The position numbers and the translations under genes were made by a program. From Paludibacter sp. (GTDB taxonomy: Bacteria; Bacteroidota; Bacteroidia; Bacteroidales; Paludibacteraceae): a stretch of DNA of 7,079 nucleotides. The stretch spans positions 1 through 7,079 of the forward strand of contig WRGS01000148.1 in assembly GCA_009787075.1 (NCBI GenBank), written 5' to 3'. Numbering within the stretch: position 1 is the stretch's first letter; every line of letters starts with the position of its first letter. Positions 5,365 through 7,079 of the stretch are shown piece by piece. The notes below the pieces were generated by a model. That model searched no databases, had not been told where the DNA came from, and saw only the letters and a program-made list of their open reading frames with translations.

Positions 5365-5895
5365 ATGCAAGAGGATAAAAATCAGTTAAACTGGTATGCA
5401 GGCAGCGTAAGATATAATACCGAAAAAAAAATTAAAGATTTTTTGGAGTCAAAACAAATTACGCATTACATACCTTTTGAAAAAAAAATTATAGAGCGTG
5501 AAAGACGCAGAAAACGCGTGTGGCGACCTGTAATTCCGTGTTACATATTTGTTTACACCGATTACAACACTTTGCTTTCATTGCCGCAGCAATGTGGTTA
5601 CACAATTTCCTATATCAGAAATATTGTAAAACCGCATAAAATTATGGTAATTCCGAGCAAGCAGATGCACGATTTTATGCTTATGCTTGATTTTACTGAA
5701 ACCGACAGCATAATCGCCGATAATACGCTTCAACGTGGTTCAAAAATAAGAATACTGAAAGGAAATTTCGCAGGAATTGAAGGTGAACTTATCAGAATAA
5801 AAGGACACAAACGCGTTGTTGTCCGACTGGAAGGAATGTTTGCTATTGCCTGCAACACATATTTGCCAAAAGATTGGATTGAAGTAATCGAATAA
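5365..5895 (+). CDS. UpxY-like transcription antitermination factor (NusG paralogue)
   Basis: The 176-residue protein has the size and layout of UpxY proteins, specialised NusG paralogues that bind RNA polymerase and prevent early termination in their own polysaccharide operon. The NusG N-terminal domain spans about 8-108. It opens with N-W-Y-A-G-S-V (9-15), and has the basic patch R-E-R-R-R-K-R (45-51) and the core P-C-Y-I-F-V (58-63). A KOW domain lies at about 123-176, with R-G-S-K-I-R-I-L-K-G-N-F-A-G-I-E-G-E (124-141). The ATG at 5365 is the natural start. The gene sits third in its operon, after a spacer with several hairpins, whereas upxY is usually first in Bacteroides capsule loci. 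No UpxZ-type inhibitor gene is seen. Two A9 runs lie in its first third. It is distinct from housekeeping NusG, judged by its operon context and UpxY-like layout. Confidence 0.9.
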   Translation: MQEDKNQLNWYAGSVRYNTEKKIKDFLESKQITHYIPFEKKIIERERRRKRVWRPVIPCYIFVYTDYNTLLSLPQQCGYTISYIRNIVKPHKIMVIPSKQMHDFMLMLDFTETDSIIADNTLQRGSKIRILKGNFAGIEGELIRIKGHKRVVVRLEGMFAIACNTYLPKDWIEVIE

Positions 5896-5966
5896 TTACA
5901 AATTATGATTTTTTAAAATTTAAAATTCGATTTACCATTTATAATTTAAGAAACTTGATATTTAAT

Positions 5967-5971
5967 AAGGA
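5967..5971 (+). promoter_or_regulatory. Possible ribosome-binding site of gmd
   Basis: AAGGA lies 11 bases before the gmd ATG. It is the only Shine-Dalgarno-like sequence seen at a gene start here. The 87-base spacer before gmd is otherwise plain AT-rich sequence with no TAnnTTTG box and no strong hairpin, so gmd should be transcribed with the upstream genes. Confidence 0.35.
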
Positions 5972-5982
5972 AAAATATAAAT

Positions 5983-7044
5983 ATGAAAATCGCATTAATC
6001 ACAGGAATAACAGGGCAGGACGGCTCTTATCTTGCTGAATTTTTAGTTGAAAAAGGATACGAAGTTCACGGCATGTTGCGCCGTTCGTCTTCGTTCAACA
6101 CAGGCAGGATAGAACATCTTTATCTTGATGAATGGGTGCGTGATATGCATCAGAAACGCCTTGTGAATTTGCATTACGGTGATATGACCGATTCAAGTTC
6201 ATTAATTCGCATCATTCAGCAGGTGCAGCCAGATGAAATTTATAATCTTGCTGCTCAAAGCCACGTTAAAGTTTCGTTTGATGTGCCTGAATATACCGCT
6301 GAAAGCGATGCAGTAGGCACTTTGAGAATTTTGGAAGCAGTACGGATTTTGGGTTTGGAAAAAAAGACCAAAATTTATCAGGCATCGACTTCCGAACTTT
6401 ACGGACTTGTGCAGGAAGTGCCGCAAAAGGAAACGACGCCATTTTATCCGCGTTCTCCTTACGGCGTGGCAAAACAATACGGCTTTTGGATAACGAAAAA
6501 TTACCGCGAAAGTTACGGAATGTTTGCCTGCAACGGCATTCTTTTTAATCACGAGAGCGAACGGCGCGGCGAAACCTTTGTAACGCGGAAAATTACGCTT
6601 GCAGTTGCGCGAATTGTACAGGGATATCAGGACAAACTTTATTTGGGAAATCTTGATGCATTGCGCGATTGGGGCTATGCAAAAGATTATGTAAAATGTA
6701 TGTGGCTGATTTTGCAACACTCTGTGCCTGAAGATTTTGTGATTGCCACAGGAGAATATCATACCGTGCGTGAATTTGCAACTCTTGCCTTTAAAGAAGC
6801 AGGCACTGAAATTCGCTGGGAAGGCAAAGGTATTGATGAAAAAGGAATTTGTGTAAAAACGGGTAAAACTTTAGTAGAAGTTGACCCGAAATATTTCCGC
6901 CCTGCCGAAGTTGAACAACTGCTCGGCGACCCTACAAAAGCAAAAACATTGCTCGGTTGGAATCCAACGCAAACGCCATTCCCCGAACTTGTAAAACTTA
7001 TGGTGGCGCACGATATGAAAAAAGTGGAAAAAATGTTTAAATGA
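5983..7044 (+). CDS. gmd: GDP-mannose 4,6-dehydratase
   Basis: The enzyme converts GDP-D-mannose to GDP-4-keto-6-deoxy-D-mannose in the cytoplasm, the first step to GDP-L-fucose, GDP-D-rhamnose or GDP-perosamine. The 353 residues match the family's usual length. It is an extended short-chain dehydrogenase: the NADP-binding motif is G8-I-T-G11-Q-D-G14, followed by the characteristic R-R-S-S-S-F-N-T (33-40). The catalytic residues are in place: T136 and E138 in Q-A-S-T-S-E-L-Y-G, and Y160-x-x-x-K164 in S-P-Y-G-V-A-K. Conserved family blocks F-N-H-E-S-E-R-R-G-E-T-F-V-T-R-K (188-203), L-R-D-W-G-Y-A-K-D-Y-V (227-237) and Y-F-R-P-A-E-V-E (304-311) are intact. Which sugar is made depends on the next gene, which is outside the window. 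Only 35 bases follow the stop, AT-rich and without a clear terminator. Confidence 0.98.
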   Translation: MKIALITGITGQDGSYLAEFLVEKGYEVHGMLRRSSSFNTGRIEHLYLDEWVRDMHQKRLVNLHYGDMTDSSSLIRIIQQVQPDEIYNLAAQSHVKVSFDVPEYTAESDAVGTLRILEAVRILGLEKKTKIYQASTSELYGLVQEVPQKETTPFYPRSPYGVAKQYGFWITKNYRESYGMFACNGILFNHESERRGETFVTRKITLAVARIVQGYQDKLYLGNLDALRDWGYAKDYVKCMWLILQHSVPEDFVIATGEYHTVREFATLAFKEAGTEIRWEGKGIDEKGICVKTGKTLVEVDPKYFRPAEVEQLLGDPTKAKTLLGWNPTQTPFPELVKLMVAHDMKKVEKMFK

Positions 7045-7079
7045 TTTACAGTTTCTAATTTTTTTTGAGATTAATTATA

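Noticed and set aside
5896..5982. Separate promoter or terminator before gmd
   Set aside because: No TAnnTTTG box and no G/C-containing hairpin were found. The sequence is simple AT-rich spacer.
6202..6762. Long open frame of 186 codons on the minus strand
   Set aside because: It lies wholly inside gmd, which is strongly conserved on the plus strand. The translation shows no domain pattern.
1..7079. CRISPR array, tRNA/rRNA gene, insertion sequence or phage genes
   Set aside because: No regularly spaced repeats, tRNA-like cloverleaf, transposase or integrase motif was seen on either strand.

Overview
The window looks like an AT-rich chromosome segment from a member of the Bacteroidota, probably order Bacteroidales. 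Three signs support this. Promoter candidates fit the TTTG / TAnnTTTG (-33/-7) pattern of that phylum. Genes mostly lack a clear Shine-Dalgarno sequence. The gene set joins a Wza-type lipoprotein and a large fused Wzz/Wzc-type tyrosine kinase to a NusG paralogue of the UpxY type, which is typical of Bacteroides-like capsule or exopolysaccharide loci. The genus cannot be fixed from the sequence alone.

Layout. Positions 1-164 hold the last 53 codons of a membrane protein, probably an MFS transporter, followed by a terminator-like region with two mutually exclusive hairpins. A TetR-family regulator (361-945, +) follows, with a -7 box that overlaps a palindrome. It converges on, and overlaps by 23 bp, an unrecognised lipoprotein gene (923-1735, -). 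The 284-bp spacer at 1736-2019 carries outward promoters: a -7 box for the lipoprotein and a good -33/-7 pair for the rightward operon. The rightward transcript would have a leader of about 115 nt.

The rightward operon contains a Wza-like outer-membrane export lipoprotein (2020-2847), a Wzc-like chain-length and tyrosine kinase protein (2876-5215), a UpxY-like antitermination factor (5365-5895) and GDP-mannose 4,6-dehydratase gmd (5983-7044). The operon probably continues past the right edge. No promoter was recognised in the wzc-upxY or upxY-gmd spacers. The wzc-upxY spacer has two long inverted repeats and a small hairpin, which could be a partial terminator or a regulatory RNA element.

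How the genes fit together. Gmd makes GDP-4-keto-6-deoxymannose, the precursor of GDP-fucose, GDP-rhamnose and related sugars. The Wzc-like protein would control polymer length and export by cycles of tyrosine phosphorylation, and the Wza-like lipoprotein would form the outer-membrane exit. The UpxY-like protein would let RNA polymerase read through to the distal genes. The left-hand tetR and transporter fragment look like a separate unit.

No wholly new system is evident. The points most worth checking are regulatory: inverted repeats and an A10 tract around the operon promoter, the position of the NusG paralogue behind a hairpin-rich spacer, and two A9 tracts in its coding sequence. All are inferences from reading the sequence by eye, and several AT-rich repeats could arise by chance.
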